A program made the translations under genes and the position numbers. Of a stretch of 64,000 bases of DNA, positions 30,689 through 40,292 are shown one piece after another. Below the pieces are notes generated by a model. The model saw nothing but the letters and a program-made list of their open reading frames with translations, was not told the DNA's origin and ran no database searches. Location: assembly GCF_034343125.1 (NCBI RefSeq), contig NZ_CP139957.1, forward strand, positions 2,474,001-2,538,000, given 5' to 3'. This DNA is from Caldicellulosiruptor danielii. Lineage in GTDB: Bacteria > Bacillota > Thermoanaerobacteria > Caldicellulosiruptorales > Caldicellulosiruptoraceae. Each line of letters begins with the position of its first letter. Position 1 is the first letter of the stretch.

Positions 30689-32107
30689 CTATTTTCCAGT
30701 TTTAAAATACTGGATTGCTCGCTGTAGCTGTTTGTCAACATACCTGGATTTTACAAATTCTAAAAACTTCTCATTTAACTTTTTCTGTGTTGTTATATCA
30801 AGCACTCCAGAAGGATAAAGCTTATTGTCTTTCTGAAACTTTTTAACTGCAACAATGGTGCTATCGTCCATCTTGGCTGTCCAGCCGCTTAAATATCCAA
30901 GGTAATAAAGCCTTTGCTGAGCTGCCAAAACTTCTAAGTCCATATCACCTTTTTTGAACTTTTTGCTTGTGCTAAGGCTCAAAATCTTATCAGGTCCAAA
31001 CTGGGTAAGTGAGTCGTCCTGAACCTCTATGTCTGGCACAACACCTTTTCCCTCAACATAATACCCAGACGGCGACTTGTACTTTGCAACAGTCACTTTT
31101 GCTACATACCCTTTTTTGGTGTCTGTCTCAGGAAGACCAATTAAGCTCTGTACAGTTCCTTTGCCATACGTTTTTGTACCAATCACAACTCCTACTTTTC
31201 TATCCTTTATTGCCTGGGCAAAAATCTCTGAAGCAGAGGCACTCGACTCGTTTGTTAAAACTGCAAGTCTGTACTTTGGATTTTTGTTCTTTGATTTGTA
31301 CTCGTCTTTGAATGTGTTGTACTCAATTGTTACAATTGGCCCTTCTGGAACAAAATATTCACATATCTTTACTACCTCATCTAAAAGCCCACCGGGGTTG
31401 TTTCGAATATCAAAAATAATGTTCTTGATGCCTTTTTTGTCAAACTCATCAAGAGCCTTCTTGACGTCATTTGAACACCCCTGGGTAAACTGTGTGAGTT
31501 TAATGTAACCGATGTTATTTTCAAGCACCTTATACTCCACAACAGGAATCTTTATCTTTCTTCTGACAATAGAAAATCTGTAAGTCTTACCATCTCTTAA
31601 GATGTCAATCACAACAGTTGTGCCTTCCTGACCGCGAATGAGTTTTACAGCATCATCTGTTGTCTTCCCAACCAGAGACTTTCCGTCCGCTGCAATGATT
31701 TTGTCGCCAACTTTCAACCCCGCTTCTTTAGCTGGTGTTCCATCAAAAACTCCAACAACAACTATGTAGTCCTCATGTTTTTCTATCTGGATACCTATGC
31801 CCGAAAACTCTCCGTTTACGCTCTGGGTAAAATCCTGAGCCTGCTGGGGTTTCATGTACTCTGAATACTTGTCAAGACTTTTGAAAAGTCCTGAAAACAT
31901 CATATCAATAAGCTCGTCATAGCTATACTTCCCTATATGATACACCTTTGCAACCTGCAACACCTTTTTGATATAGTCCATCTGCTGGTCTGTAGGAAAA
32001 TCGGTTGAGATTATAAAAAATTGGGAATACACAGGAACTGCAAAAAAAATAGAGAGGGTAACTACGATGGCTACAATCTTTATCAAAAGCTTTCTGTTAA
32101 TCTTCAT
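30689..32107 (-). CDS. S41-family C-terminal processing protease with peptidoglycan-binding domain
   Basis: This 472-residue exported protease has an N-terminal membrane anchor (IKIVAIVVTLSIFFAVPVY). A PDZ domain follows (about 100-185, FSGIGIQIEKHEDYIVVVGV and GLKVGDKI). The S41 core has catalytic Ser291 in SSASASEIF and Lys316 in TYGKGTVQ. The last 90 residues are a peptidoglycan-binding module (AAQQRLYYLGYLSG, AVKKFQKDNKLYPSGVLD). CtpA/CtpB-type enzymes trim secreted proteins outside the membrane. It is the last gene of a minus-strand run with two SLH proteins, which may be substrates or partners. Confidence 0.92.
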   Translation of the reverse strand: MKINRKLLIKIVAIVVTLSIFFAVPVYSQFFIISTDFPTDQQMDYIKKVLQVAKVYHIGKYSYDELIDMMFSGLFKSLDKYSEYMKPQQAQDFTQSVNGEFSGIGIQIEKHEDYIVVVGVFDGTPAKEAGLKVGDKIIAADGKSLVGKTTDDAVKLIRGQEGTTVVIDILRDGKTYRFSIVRRKIKIPVVEYKVLENNIGYIKLTQFTQGCSNDVKKALDEFDKKGIKNIIFDIRNNPGGLLDEVVKICEYFVPEGPIVTIEYNTFKDEYKSKNKNPKYRLAVLTNESSASASEIFAQAIKDRKVGVVIGTKTYGKGTVQSLIGLPETDTKKGYVAKVTVAKYKSPSGYYVEGKGVVPDIEVQDDSLTQFGPDKILSLSTSKKFKKGDMDLEVLAAQQRLYYLGYLSGWTAKMDDSTIVAVKKFQKDNKLYPSGVLDITTQKKLNEKFLEFVKSRYVDKQLQRAIQYFKTGK

Positions 32108-32181
32108 CTCTTACCTTCCTCCACAACATAATTTTTTGTATGCTAAAATTTTACTACTTTAAACCTTCTCTAATTTAATTG

Positions 32182-33633
32182 TTAATCAGAGCTAAACAAA
32201 CTCATGTCAAGATATCTTCTTGCAAGCGTGTCTCTCAGAAAGTTTATGAGGTTATAAACAAGGTTTGCAGCAGTGCCTTTGGTAAGTCTTTGCTGCGGCA
32301 AAAAGTAGTTATCCTCAGTCCCAACCATTATCTTTTCATCTTTTAGCACTTTAACAGCATCCTTTGCCCATACAGGAATACTGTCGTCGTCAAGGTAATC
32401 TGTTTGAGTGATTGGCTGAGTTATCTTTTTGTCAAAACCGAGCACCTTTGATATTACAACAGCTGCTTCTGCCCTGGTTATATAATCTTCTGGCTTGAAA
32501 TAGTCAGCACTTTTACCTCTCATCAGCCCTGCCTTTGTGGCTGCGTATATGTAGCCATAATACTTGTGATTGAGCGGCACATCCTTGTATATCGACTTTT
32601 TTTGCACCATCCTGGGATTGTAATAGTTAGAATATATGTTGAGGGCATCCATCAAAAGCTTGGCAAACTGAGCACGAGTTATATATTCTGTGGAATTAAA
32701 ATCAGTTGTGCTGTCAAATCCGCCAAAAGCAAAGCAAGTGTTCACTGCATTCTCATACTCATATCCTTTTACCTTTGGGAGAGTAGGTGCAATTGCCATT
32801 CTGATAATCGGATTTTTCTCAAGGTTTTTTGACACACTCCCTTTCTGTCTTTTTGTTAGAACTTCTCCTGTTTTTGTAAAGGTTGGAAGGTCGTACATGG
32901 CAATAAAATTTCCTTCAACTTTGGATTTTAATACATATGTTCCTGGAATACTGGATGGAAGATTGTTCTGTTGAAACTCCAAAATGGTCTTTTGCACAGT
33001 AGCAATATTGTAATTGACATTTGCAAACCATGAAGATGTTTCTATTCTCTGGGTTATTTTTTGAAACTCGCCTGCTCCCCAGTATCCGTCATATCCGTAG
33101 TTTTTACCTTCAATAATAATCTTCAGTCCTTTATCGTATGTCTTTTCAATTGTCCACTCACCCTGGAAAAAACTTATCGCCGGGTTTGTGTCAACTGCTG
33201 TGGACTTTGAAAATGAATAACTTTGAAGATTGTAAGTAGCGCTATCCACAGTAAGTGTTTCCTTATAGCCGGCAACAGTATACTCCTTTGTTATACTCCC
33301 ATTTTGAAGCTTTGTCAAGCTACCTTTTAAACTTACAGTTCTCTTTATTGTGACCCTCCCAGTAGAATCCTTAAGGTCATAGGTGTAAGAAAGAGTCTCA
33401 TTATTTGCGGCCCTTTTTATCTTGGCATCAATAGTGCCTGAAAGAAGTATAGGTTTTCCTGTTATAAACGTGTATTCATAGTATTCAATCTTGGTCTTTT
33501 TCGGGTCAGGGTCTTTGTATGCTGAAATTCCACCTTCGTATCCTAAATACCCCTCCTCACAAAAAGCAACTTGCCAGCTGAAAATAAAAATAATACTTAA
33601 AGCTACTGCTGCTATCAGATATTTTTTAGACAA
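32182..33633 (-). CDS. SLH-domain cell-surface protein
   Basis: This 483-residue secreted protein has a signal peptide (KYLIAAVALSIIFIFSWQVA, then FCEEG). A beta-rich region of about 280 residues follows, of no family I recognise. Three SLH modules end the chain: EYITRAQFAKLLMDALNIYS, DYITRAEAAVVISKVLG and the third around QRLTKGTAANLVYNL. SLH modules bind pyruvylated secondary wall polymer. The start is a TTG after GGGGG. It lies between a larger SLH protein and the S41 protease. Confidence 0.85.
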   Translation of the reverse strand: MSKKYLIAAVALSIIFIFSWQVAFCEEGYLGYEGGISAYKDPDPKKTKIEYYEYTFITGKPILLSGTIDAKIKRAANNETLSYTYDLKDSTGRVTIKRTVSLKGSLTKLQNGSITKEYTVAGYKETLTVDSATYNLQSYSFSKSTAVDTNPAISFFQGEWTIEKTYDKGLKIIIEGKNYGYDGYWGAGEFQKITQRIETSSWFANVNYNIATVQKTILEFQQNNLPSSIPGTYVLKSKVEGNFIAMYDLPTFTKTGEVLTKRQKGSVSKNLEKNPIIRMAIAPTLPKVKGYEYENAVNTCFAFGGFDSTTDFNSTEYITRAQFAKLLMDALNIYSNYYNPRMVQKKSIYKDVPLNHKYYGYIYAATKAGLMRGKSADYFKPEDYITRAEAAVVISKVLGFDKKITQPITQTDYLDDDSIPVWAKDAVKVLKDEKIMVGTEDNYFLPQQRLTKGTAANLVYNLINFLRDTLARRYLDMSLFSSD

Positions 33634-33666
33634 CCTCCAAATACCCCCTTTTATAGCAGGAAACTT

Positions 33667-36600
33667 TTAGTAGTTTACAAGCACAATGGTGGGCGAAATA
33701 CTCGACTTTGACAGGTCAAAACTGCTCTGTGGAACAAGCAATAATACCCTGTCACCAAACTGGGGCTCTTCAGTTCTCAATTCTCCATTTGCATCCAGCA
33801 AAACTGCCTGTGTTGCATCAAGGGTAAAACTTTTATCAACTTTGTTCCATGTCTGGGTCATCATATCGTTGTACTGGACATCTAAGATCTTCATATCCTT
33901 ACCAACCACGCCTGACACAATGTATCCACCAAAGCTTGTATCAATTATCATATTTGCATACTTGCCATCGTGGATGATATACACACTCTTGTTTTTTAGG
34001 TTCAATATGTCTTTCGGACTGCCAAACCCATACACATCACACAAAACTGTCTGTGTATCGTAAAGAAGAGTTAGCTTGCTTGGAACATACTGCCATCCGC
34101 GCTGGCTATCCAAATATACATAATCTTTTACGCTGATATATTCAAGCTCTGAAACATCAAGTACCTGTCCGCGTACAAATATAGGTTTTGAGATGCCTTG
34201 TAGCTTCTTTGCAACAACGAGGCTGTTCTGGCTTACAATACCAATTATATCATCCCCAACCTTGAGGTTTGCAGGGGTCAAAAGCCCATCAGAAATGGTG
34301 TATGTTTTGTTCCCTATTGAATATCTATTTCCGGATACAACCACCGAATTTGAAGATGCCATGCTCACCTCGCCCTTTACCTTGGTAAAAGACCCTCTTG
34401 ATATTGCCACAACAGTGTCCAAAACCTCCTTTGAAAATCTTTCTTTTGTTACAACTACAACAGGCAAGTTTTGCAGCTTTGAAAGTGGGGCATGAGAGTT
34501 GCCATCTAAAATAAATTTCAAATCAGACGGAATCTTAAAAGAAAGCCATGTGTACAGCGGTTCAAATGCGTTGTTTCTTAAAATCTGGATGTCAGAAAGA
34601 TATAAAGCATCTCCATTGACCGTTCCTTTTGCAATGTAGATATTTTTTACATATTCATTTCCTGATATCTCTATTCTGCGGATGTATGCTGAGCTTCCAT
34701 AAAAACTTCCTGTAAGCTTCACATACTGACCTGGTACAATATCATTTAAAGCTGCCGGTACACCGTTTTTTATAACCTCAATACCGCTATTTATCTCATA
34801 CGGTCCATATATTCTCCCATCAATATTGATAATTATCTTCTGCGGAAGACCAGTTACAAGGTTTCTTACTATGTTTTCTATCTTTGCAACTTTCTGTTGA
34901 AGGTTTGAACTTGCTGTGACTGTACGCACAAAATCGCCGCTAAAATAAAGGAAGACAACATCACCCGGTGAAAGACTATCTAAGGAAGCATTTTGACCAT
35001 CCTTTTTAACCTTTAGTCCAAGCTTTTTTGAAAACCTGTAGCTTTTCTTTGTGCCTTCCTGGTTGTAAATTTCAAGATATCCCAAGTTTGAATCTACCTC
35101 GTGCAAAATGCCAGAAACTACATCTTCTGATTTTTCGTCAAACGTGGTGCTCAAATACTGTACATACCCGCAAGCTGTACCTGCCAAAACTTTCATACCC
35201 TCATAAAAATCATTCTTTGTAAGAACTCTTGAAAAATCACCTTTATCAATGTAGACTGTCTCTGGTGAAAGATGATACTCTGTCAGCTGTCCGTTTTGAT
35301 TGAGTACAATCCTGTCATTTGTTATTCTTGAAATTATCCCCTGCACTCTTGTTATTTCAGGGCTGTCAAGCGAAAGCAAAGTTATGCTGTCTGCTCTGTC
35401 TTTTTGGAGTTTAACCTGTACAAGATTTCCTACATTCAATTCTGAAAAGTTTAAACTCTTCCCTGAGTTTGTATCATAGATTGTGGCTTTGGGATTCAAA
35501 ACAAGATTGTAAACTTTGCCATCTTGCAATTTTATTGAAAATGTCATTTTCTTAGCATCTATTCTGGTGATTACACCTTTTATATTTTCCTGGTCAGATC
35601 TTTGTAAAAGGCTTGCGAGCATAACCTCGTTTTTACCATTTACGAAAAAGGCAGCCCAGTCCCCTTTTTGAAGATAAGAAGAGCTCAGAAAATTACCATT
35701 TGTAATTAATCCAAAATCCTGTTTGCCAGGAGTAACTGTAATATTTATGCTATTGCCACTTTCATCCTCACATACCAATACGGTTTTGCCACTGCTGAAT
35801 TTCTGAATATCTTTTACCTCAAGTTTTACTTCTTTTAACCCATTTGCATCAAGAATATTTGGTTTTAGACTTCGGAGGATAAATGCCAACTCTTCATATG
35901 TTATGTAGTCGTCTGGATGAAGATATCCATCAGACCTTCCGACAAGACTCCCATTTTTCAAAAGAGTATTTATTGAACTTAAAAACTTGCTATCTATTTT
36001 ATCATAATCTGGATATGTTTTGGCTAAATTTTCATAAGAAATAGGTATTTTAAAAGCCTTCACAGCCCACAAGCAAACTTCCTGACGGGTAGCAGGAGCA
36101 GACCTTACAAATATCAAATCGTCATACGAATATGGTCTTCCTTCATACACAGCTTTTGCAATAGTATCATCATTTTTTTTCATCAGTTGCTGGATCATCT
36201 TCTCATGTTCTTTTTCACTTGGCTGCACTTGAGATATCGCATCTTGATACTCTTTTTTGGACAAAATTTTCATATCATATGCAAGTTGAATATACCCAAG
36301 ATAAAGATAGTTGTACGGCTTTACAAGCTTTTGACCCGATGGTCTTTTAAGCTCCAGCTTTTCAGCTCTCACAAAAGCATCTTGCTGTCTGCCCGCGCTA
36401 TTTAAAATTACAGTTAGTGCCTCTTCCTTTGACAGCGTATCAGAAGGATTTATCTTCTGTCTTGCAACTGTATTGAAAAACCCCAGAGATGACAAAAACA
36501 AAAATGTTTCTTTTGACAAGGCATTTTGAGGCAAGTTAACAATTTGAGTATTTTTTACCATTTTATCGTAACTCCTACTTCCCACATATTCCACAGCCGC

Positions 36601-36699
36601 GTGTATATTTATCGGAATGAACGTCCAAAAAAATAAAATCAAAATTACCCAGCTTATTAATCTATATAAGGTTGTCATTTTTATCTTTCCTTTTATCAT
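33667..36699 (-). CDS. Large SLH-domain protein with repeated beta modules
   Basis: This protein of about 1010 residues has a signal/anchor segment (LYRLISWVILILFFWTFIPI). Two SLH-like modules follow at roughly 30-290 (DTLSKEEALTVILNSAGRQQ and DDYITYEELAFILRSLKP). A long region of repeated 60-80-residue beta units comes next, each with phrases like VKGVITRIDAKKMTFSI, VQGIISRITNDRIVLNQNG and VVSGILHEVDSNLGYL. The repeats look like OB/SH3-type beta barrels, but I cannot name the family. I choose ATG 36699, preceded by GCGGGGGAT; an in-frame ATG upstream lies inside dusB. Confidence 0.8.
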   Translation of the reverse strand: MIKGKIKMTTLYRLISWVILILFFWTFIPINIHAAVEYVGSRSYDKMVKNTQIVNLPQNALSKETFLFLSSLGFFNTVARQKINPSDTLSKEEALTVILNSAGRQQDAFVRAEKLELKRPSGQKLVKPYNYLYLGYIQLAYDMKILSKKEYQDAISQVQPSEKEHEKMIQQLMKKNDDTIAKAVYEGRPYSYDDLIFVRSAPATRQEVCLWAVKAFKIPISYENLAKTYPDYDKIDSKFLSSINTLLKNGSLVGRSDGYLHPDDYITYEELAFILRSLKPNILDANGLKEVKLEVKDIQKFSSGKTVLVCEDESGNSINITVTPGKQDFGLITNGNFLSSSYLQKGDWAAFFVNGKNEVMLASLLQRSDQENIKGVITRIDAKKMTFSIKLQDGKVYNLVLNPKATIYDTNSGKSLNFSELNVGNLVQVKLQKDRADSITLLSLDSPEITRVQGIISRITNDRIVLNQNGQLTEYHLSPETVYIDKGDFSRVLTKNDFYEGMKVLAGTACGYVQYLSTTFDEKSEDVVSGILHEVDSNLGYLEIYNQEGTKKSYRFSKKLGLKVKKDGQNASLDSLSPGDVVFLYFSGDFVRTVTASSNLQQKVAKIENIVRNLVTGLPQKIIINIDGRIYGPYEINSGIEVIKNGVPAALNDIVPGQYVKLTGSFYGSSAYIRRIEISGNEYVKNIYIAKGTVNGDALYLSDIQILRNNAFEPLYTWLSFKIPSDLKFILDGNSHAPLSKLQNLPVVVVTKERFSKEVLDTVVAISRGSFTKVKGEVSMASSNSVVVSGNRYSIGNKTYTISDGLLTPANLKVGDDIIGIVSQNSLVVAKKLQGISKPIFVRGQVLDVSELEYISVKDYVYLDSQRGWQYVPSKLTLLYDTQTVLCDVYGFGSPKDILNLKNKSVYIIHDGKYANMIIDTSFGGYIVSGVVGKDMKILDVQYNDMMTQTWNKVDKSFTLDATQAVLLDANGELRTEEPQFGDRVLLLVPQSSFDLSKSSISPTIVLVNY

Positions 36700-36739
36700 G
36701 CTAAAATCCCCCGCTTTACTTTCGCTCAAACATTCTATC

Positions 36740-37726
36740 CTATAAGATATTATCGACAAAGCTTTCTTTTTTCTCAAGCATAGACTCAAGTTCTTCAAGA
36801 AATTCTAAAAGCTTTTCAGCATTATTCATTCTATTAATTTTATCTCTTATTTTAGCAGCATTCTCTATTCCTTTTACAAAAAAGCTAAGGTGCTTTCTTG
36901 CTTCCAAGACTGCCATCTTCTCGCCCTTTTCGCTGCAAAGCTGCGTGAAAAACTCAATCGCAACTCTTATCTTCATATGAGGCAAGACCTTAGTTTCAAC
37001 ATACCCTTTTTTAAATCCCTCTTTTATTTGAAGAAACAACCAAGGGTTCCCAAGCGCTGCTCTTCCTATCATGATGCTATCTGCTCTTGTTACTTCATAC
37101 GCTCTTTTTGCCGACTCAAAATCGACTATATCGCCGTTCGCAATAACCGGAATTTTAACTCTCTCTTTTACCTTTCTTATTATTTCCCAGTCAGCTTTTC
37201 CTGAATACATTTGCGTCCGTGTTCTGCCATGAACTGTAACAAAGCTTGCTCCACTTTCTTGCATGATATAGGCAAACTCCGGTGCATTTATATTTTCTTC
37301 ATCAAATCCCTTTCGTATCTTTACAGACACAGGTTTTCTGCTCACTTTGGTAACCTCTTCAACTATCTTTGCAGCCAAAGAAGGATTTTTCATCAGAGCA
37401 CTTCCTTCACCGCTTTTTACAACCTTTGGAACAGGACAGCCCATGTTTATGTCAATAAAATCGTATTCAAATTCATCCTGAATAATTTTGACCGCTTCAG
37501 CCATTACATGTGGGTCGCTTCCAAAAACTTGAACACCTTTTATCTTTTCTTCTTCAGAAAATGAAATCAGCTCTTTTGTCTTTTGGCTTCCCATTGTGAT
37601 TGCCTTTGCGCTCACCATTTCGGTTATGGTAACATCTGCACCAAATTTGCCACATAGGCTTCTGAATGTCCTGTCTGTAAACCCAGCCATTGGCGCTAAG
37701 AAAAGTTTTCCTTTGATGTTTAACAT
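36740..37726 (-). CDS. dusB: tRNA-dihydrouridine synthase, DusB type
   Basis: This 328-residue FMN enzyme reduces uridines in the D-loop of tRNA. It has LAPMAGFTDRTFRSLC at the start, DINMGCPVPKVVKSGEGSAL with the catalytic cysteine, and VHGRTRTQMYSGKADW. FMN-phosphate motifs NGDIVDFESA and GRAALGNPWLF follow. Length is typical. Its ATG overlaps the stop codon of a tiny upstream ORF. It heads the run of genes toward the SLH proteins, 40 bp ahead of the large one. Confidence 0.95.
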   Translation of the reverse strand: MLNIKGKLFLAPMAGFTDRTFRSLCGKFGADVTITEMVSAKAITMGSQKTKELISFSEEEKIKGVQVFGSDPHVMAEAVKIIQDEFEYDFIDINMGCPVPKVVKSGEGSALMKNPSLAAKIVEEVTKVSRKPVSVKIRKGFDEENINAPEFAYIMQESGASFVTVHGRTRTQMYSGKADWEIIRKVKERVKIPVIANGDIVDFESAKRAYEVTRADSIMIGRAALGNPWLFLQIKEGFKKGYVETKVLPHMKIRVAIEFFTQLCSEKGEKMAVLEARKHLSFFVKGIENAAKIRDKINRMNNAEKLLEFLEELESMLEKKESFVDNIL

Positions 37727-37842
37727 TCTAATTTTTTGCTCCCTTCAAAAAGGCTTTTGAGAATAGCTTCCCTCTCCTCATTCAAAAGAGCGTATTCTTT
37801 TAAAAATTCTACTACAGTCTTTTTGACATCTTCAATATTCAC
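37720..37842 (-). CDS. Small leader-type ORF overlapping dusB
   Basis: A 40-residue open frame, starting with GTG 37842 (MNIEDVKKTVVEFLKEYALL), ends in TAA inside the dusB start (TGTTAA/ATGTTA). It is amphipathic, charged and helical by look (NEEREAILKSLFEG). A GAGG lies about 14 nt upstream. The overlap suggests translational coupling. It is too short for family assignment, so I rate it as likely but unproven. Confidence 0.45.
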   Translation of the reverse strand: MNIEDVKKTVVEFLKEYALLNEEREAILKSLFEGSKKLEC

Positions 37843-37941
37843 TGGACTCTTGTTTTCCTCTGTGTTAATTTGCCTTCACTTATCATAATCTTATCACATT
37901 TTTAAAACATTCAAAATTACAAATCTTTGAAAATTCGTATC

Positions 37942-38640
37942 TTAAAACATCTTTCCTATCATCACAAGAAGCAGCATATGGACAGGGTAAAACCAGTAGA
38001 AAAAGTATTTGTTTAGCTTTAGTTCAAATTCAACTGGCAGCATTCTAATTAGTAAAATCAGGACCACAGATATTATCGAATAAAACTGGACAGACCAGCC
38101 AATAAGGTGTACTTCAAACCATGTAAGAATACAAAATCCTATCAGTTGCAAAAGTGGTATGTCAAAGAATAAGTAAAAAATTAAAACTGACAAAACACCA
38201 TATATTCCATAGTCCACAGGAACAAAATAAGAGATTGCAAGTGGAATCATAACAAGAAAATACCATCTTTTTTGAATAAAAAATAAAGCTAGTACTGCAA
38301 AGAAAAATGTTGCAATTATATTTAGCTCGTAGGAATCACCAGTCATAAGACTAAATGGAATCTGTGAAATGATGGCAAATATAAAAAGCCTTTTTAGATA
38401 GTTCTTAGGATTTGAAGTAAATCTAAAACCTGTTGCTACTTGAAAAGCAAAGATAGGAAATGCGATACGCCCAATTATTCTAAAAAGAATAATATTTGGA
38501 AAATACAAATAGCCTATGTGGTCAATCAGCATGGTAGCAGCTGCAATGAGCTTTAAAAGGTTAGATTTAGATTTTGTAAGCTTTTTTGACATAGGCATAA
38601 AAAAAGGTAAAGTATTTAAATTTGAAATTATTTTTTCCAT
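37942..38640 (-). CDS. TraX-family membrane protein
   Basis: This 232-residue protein has about eight hydrophobic segments. It has the TraX signature LKLIAAATMLIDHIGYLYFP with the GRIAFPIFAFQVATGF block and a YPVHMLLL ending. TraX-like proteins are membrane acyltransferases; the F-plasmid member acetylates pilin, and chromosomal ones are of unknown role. AAAGGAGAG precedes the ATG. It stands alone between the small dusB leader and the TnpB element. Confidence 0.82.
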   Translation of the reverse strand: MEKIISNLNTLPFFMPMSKKLTKSKSNLLKLIAAATMLIDHIGYLYFPNIILFRIIGRIAFPIFAFQVATGFRFTSNPKNYLKRLFIFAIISQIPFSLMTGDSYELNIIATFFFAVLALFFIQKRWYFLVMIPLAISYFVPVDYGIYGVLSVLIFYLFFDIPLLQLIGFCILTWFEVHLIGWSVQFYSIISVVLILLIRMLPVEFELKLNKYFFYWFYPVHMLLLVMIGKMF

Positions 38641-38878
38641 TAAATAACTCTCCTTTCAAAATAGAAAGTAGTGATCGATTTATATATTTCTATTATCTTT
38701 ATCTAAAATCCTTTTTGCTCTAACCAACTTTTTAGTTTCTTTATAAAAACAATAATTGGAACTATCCTAACATTTTTGTTCAGGACAGTCCCATAATATT
38801 TTATCTTTCTTTTATTTCCAACACACTCAAGTATCTAATCCTTTTTTCAGCACCTTTATGTTAAACACAATTAGTGCA
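38641..38878. other. Gap between the TraX-like gene and the TnpB right end
   Basis: This stretch holds the promoter region of the TraX-like gene and AT-rich sequence with no gene. Bases just below 38879 would be the guide part of the omega RNA if the predicted element end is right. Confidence 0.4.
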
Positions 38879-39080
38879 TTGACCTCCTCTCAATCCCCTG
38901 AAGGGGATAGGATTCCTATCAGGGTTGGACTTCCCGCTTCTACGTGGTGTGACTTACCAGAATATAGGGATTGTTCCCAAATATCCTGGCAGAGGTCTCC
39001 CATTCCACGGGCGTCAGTTCGGACCGGTCCAGCCCTACGCTCTTTAGCATGTTTATCGCAGAATTTAAATCCCTGTCTAT
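38879..39080 (-). ncRNA. Probable TnpB omega RNA (reRNA) and element right end
   Basis: On the minus strand, the end of tnpB and the following 60 bp contain GAAGCGGGAAGTCC, a GATAGGA/TCCTATC hairpin and a perfect ATCCCC-TTCA-GGGGAT hairpin. GAGAGGAGGTCAA then follows. IS200/IS605-family right ends have such hairpins, and TCAA is a known cleavage motif of this family. TnpB omega RNAs overlap the 3' end of tnpB and end at the element's right end plus a guide of about 16-20 nt. That guide would begin at about 38878. The 5' boundary is a guess. Confidence 0.6.
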
Positions 39081-40220
39081 CTCCAAACCACATACTGAAC
39101 ACTTAAAAATCCTGTCCGACAGTGAAATCTCCTGCCGACTGCCACACCTGCTACATGTCTTCGTTGTTGGTATGTTACTTTTAATCGCCACAGCAGGAAC
39201 CCGAAGACTGTCGCTCAGTCTTCTCTTAATTATTCCTACTGCGCTGTAGTGCACTGATTTTGAAAAATACCCTTCTTTCCAGCCCTTGATGTGATCTTCC
39301 TGAAAACATACCGTCCTGTACCTGTACAAAAATGAACAAACTTTGTTGATTATGTCGTACTTGATATTTGTTATCCTTTCGTACTCCCTTGCAATCTTTT
39401 CTTTTGTCTTGTACCATCGTTTAGAACCTTTTTGCTGGCGTGCCAGTTCCTTCTGTAGTGTTTTCAACCTTTCAGTTTCTTTTATTAGCCATTCAAATTT
39501 TAGCCCACTTGACAGCATCAGCCCAATAGGTTTAAAATCAACTCCTGCTACGCTATCAAACGTCTGCCATACCCTTGGTTTTACCACACCTTTTCTGTTT
39601 TTTCTGTGTTCCCAGATTTTTGTGTATTTATCCCTGTCTATGTAGCAGGTTACAAAAAGATGAATACCGCTTGGTTTTTTGATAAGTTCTGCTTTGGCTA
39701 TCTCTACTCCTTCAAGAATTTGATGACCACCCAGTACCCTTAAAGGTTTTTTAATGCCCTGGATTTTAACTCTTGTCTTCTGCTGATTAATAAATTTAAA
39801 AGTATTACCAAACTGCTTGAGAGGTATTGAATTAACATGGTGCTTAAACTGCAGTTTACCTGTTTTATACCCTTTTTGTTTTTGTCTGTGCAGGTCATAC
39901 AGGTTTTGCTTTATTCTTTCCACCAGAGCCTGCTTCATTTGCAAAGTGAGATTTGTAATCTCTCTTTTCTCAAAACTTTCCCCAACCTTTATTTCAACTT
40001 CTTTTAGTTTATCTGCATCTTCATTGAGTCTGTTTTCAATGTCAGCAACTATATAGTTGTACAGCCATTTTGCTTCTAAAAACAACTTAAAGAGTTTGTC
40101 TTTCATTTCTTTTTCAGCAGAGTTGAGATTAATCTTGAGCTGATACACTACAGGTATCTGGTTTTTTCTTCTTTCCCTGGTTTGTAGCAACGTTTGTCTA
40201 ATTTTTTCTGCTTTTGTCAT
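38940..40220 (-). CDS. tnpB: TnpB (IS605 OrfB-type RNA-guided nuclease)
   Basis: This 426-residue protein has the TnpB/Cas12-ancestor layout. An N-terminal wedge domain is followed by a split RuvC core: catalytic Asp in VAGVDFKPIGLMLS (about D228), Glu in CFQEDHIKGW (about E308) and Asp in DRDLNSAINML (about D384). The zinc finger CSRCG-N14-CSVCG lies before the third motif. All three acidic residues are present, so the nuclease could be active. No tnpA is found here. The start at 40220 follows GTAGGAGAG; a longer frame upstream overlaps the neighbouring ORF. Confidence 0.93.
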   Translation of the reverse strand: MTKAEKIRQTLLQTRERRKNQIPVVYQLKINLNSAEKEMKDKLFKLFLEAKWLYNYIVADIENRLNEDADKLKEVEIKVGESFEKREITNLTLQMKQALVERIKQNLYDLHRQKQKGYKTGKLQFKHHVNSIPLKQFGNTFKFINQQKTRVKIQGIKKPLRVLGGHQILEGVEIAKAELIKKPSGIHLFVTCYIDRDKYTKIWEHRKNRKGVVKPRVWQTFDSVAGVDFKPIGLMLSSGLKFEWLIKETERLKTLQKELARQQKGSKRWYKTKEKIAREYERITNIKYDIINKVCSFLYRYRTVCFQEDHIKGWKEGYFSKSVHYSAVGIIKRRLSDSLRVPAVAIKSNIPTTKTCSRCGSRQEISLSDRIFKCSVCGLEIDRDLNSAINMLKSVGLDRSELTPVEWETSARIFGNNPYILVSHTT

Positions 40221-40262
40221 CTTTTCAACTCTCCTACTACCGAAAAACTTTTTGCTATTTCT

Positions 40263-40292
40263 ATTATACCCCGTATTCTCAAGATGGTTCAA
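40263..40292 (-). promoter_or_regulatory. tnpB promoter
   Basis: On the minus strand TTGAAC (40292-40287), an 18-bp spacer and TATAAT (40268-40263) lie 43 bp ahead of the tnpB start. Confidence 0.55.
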
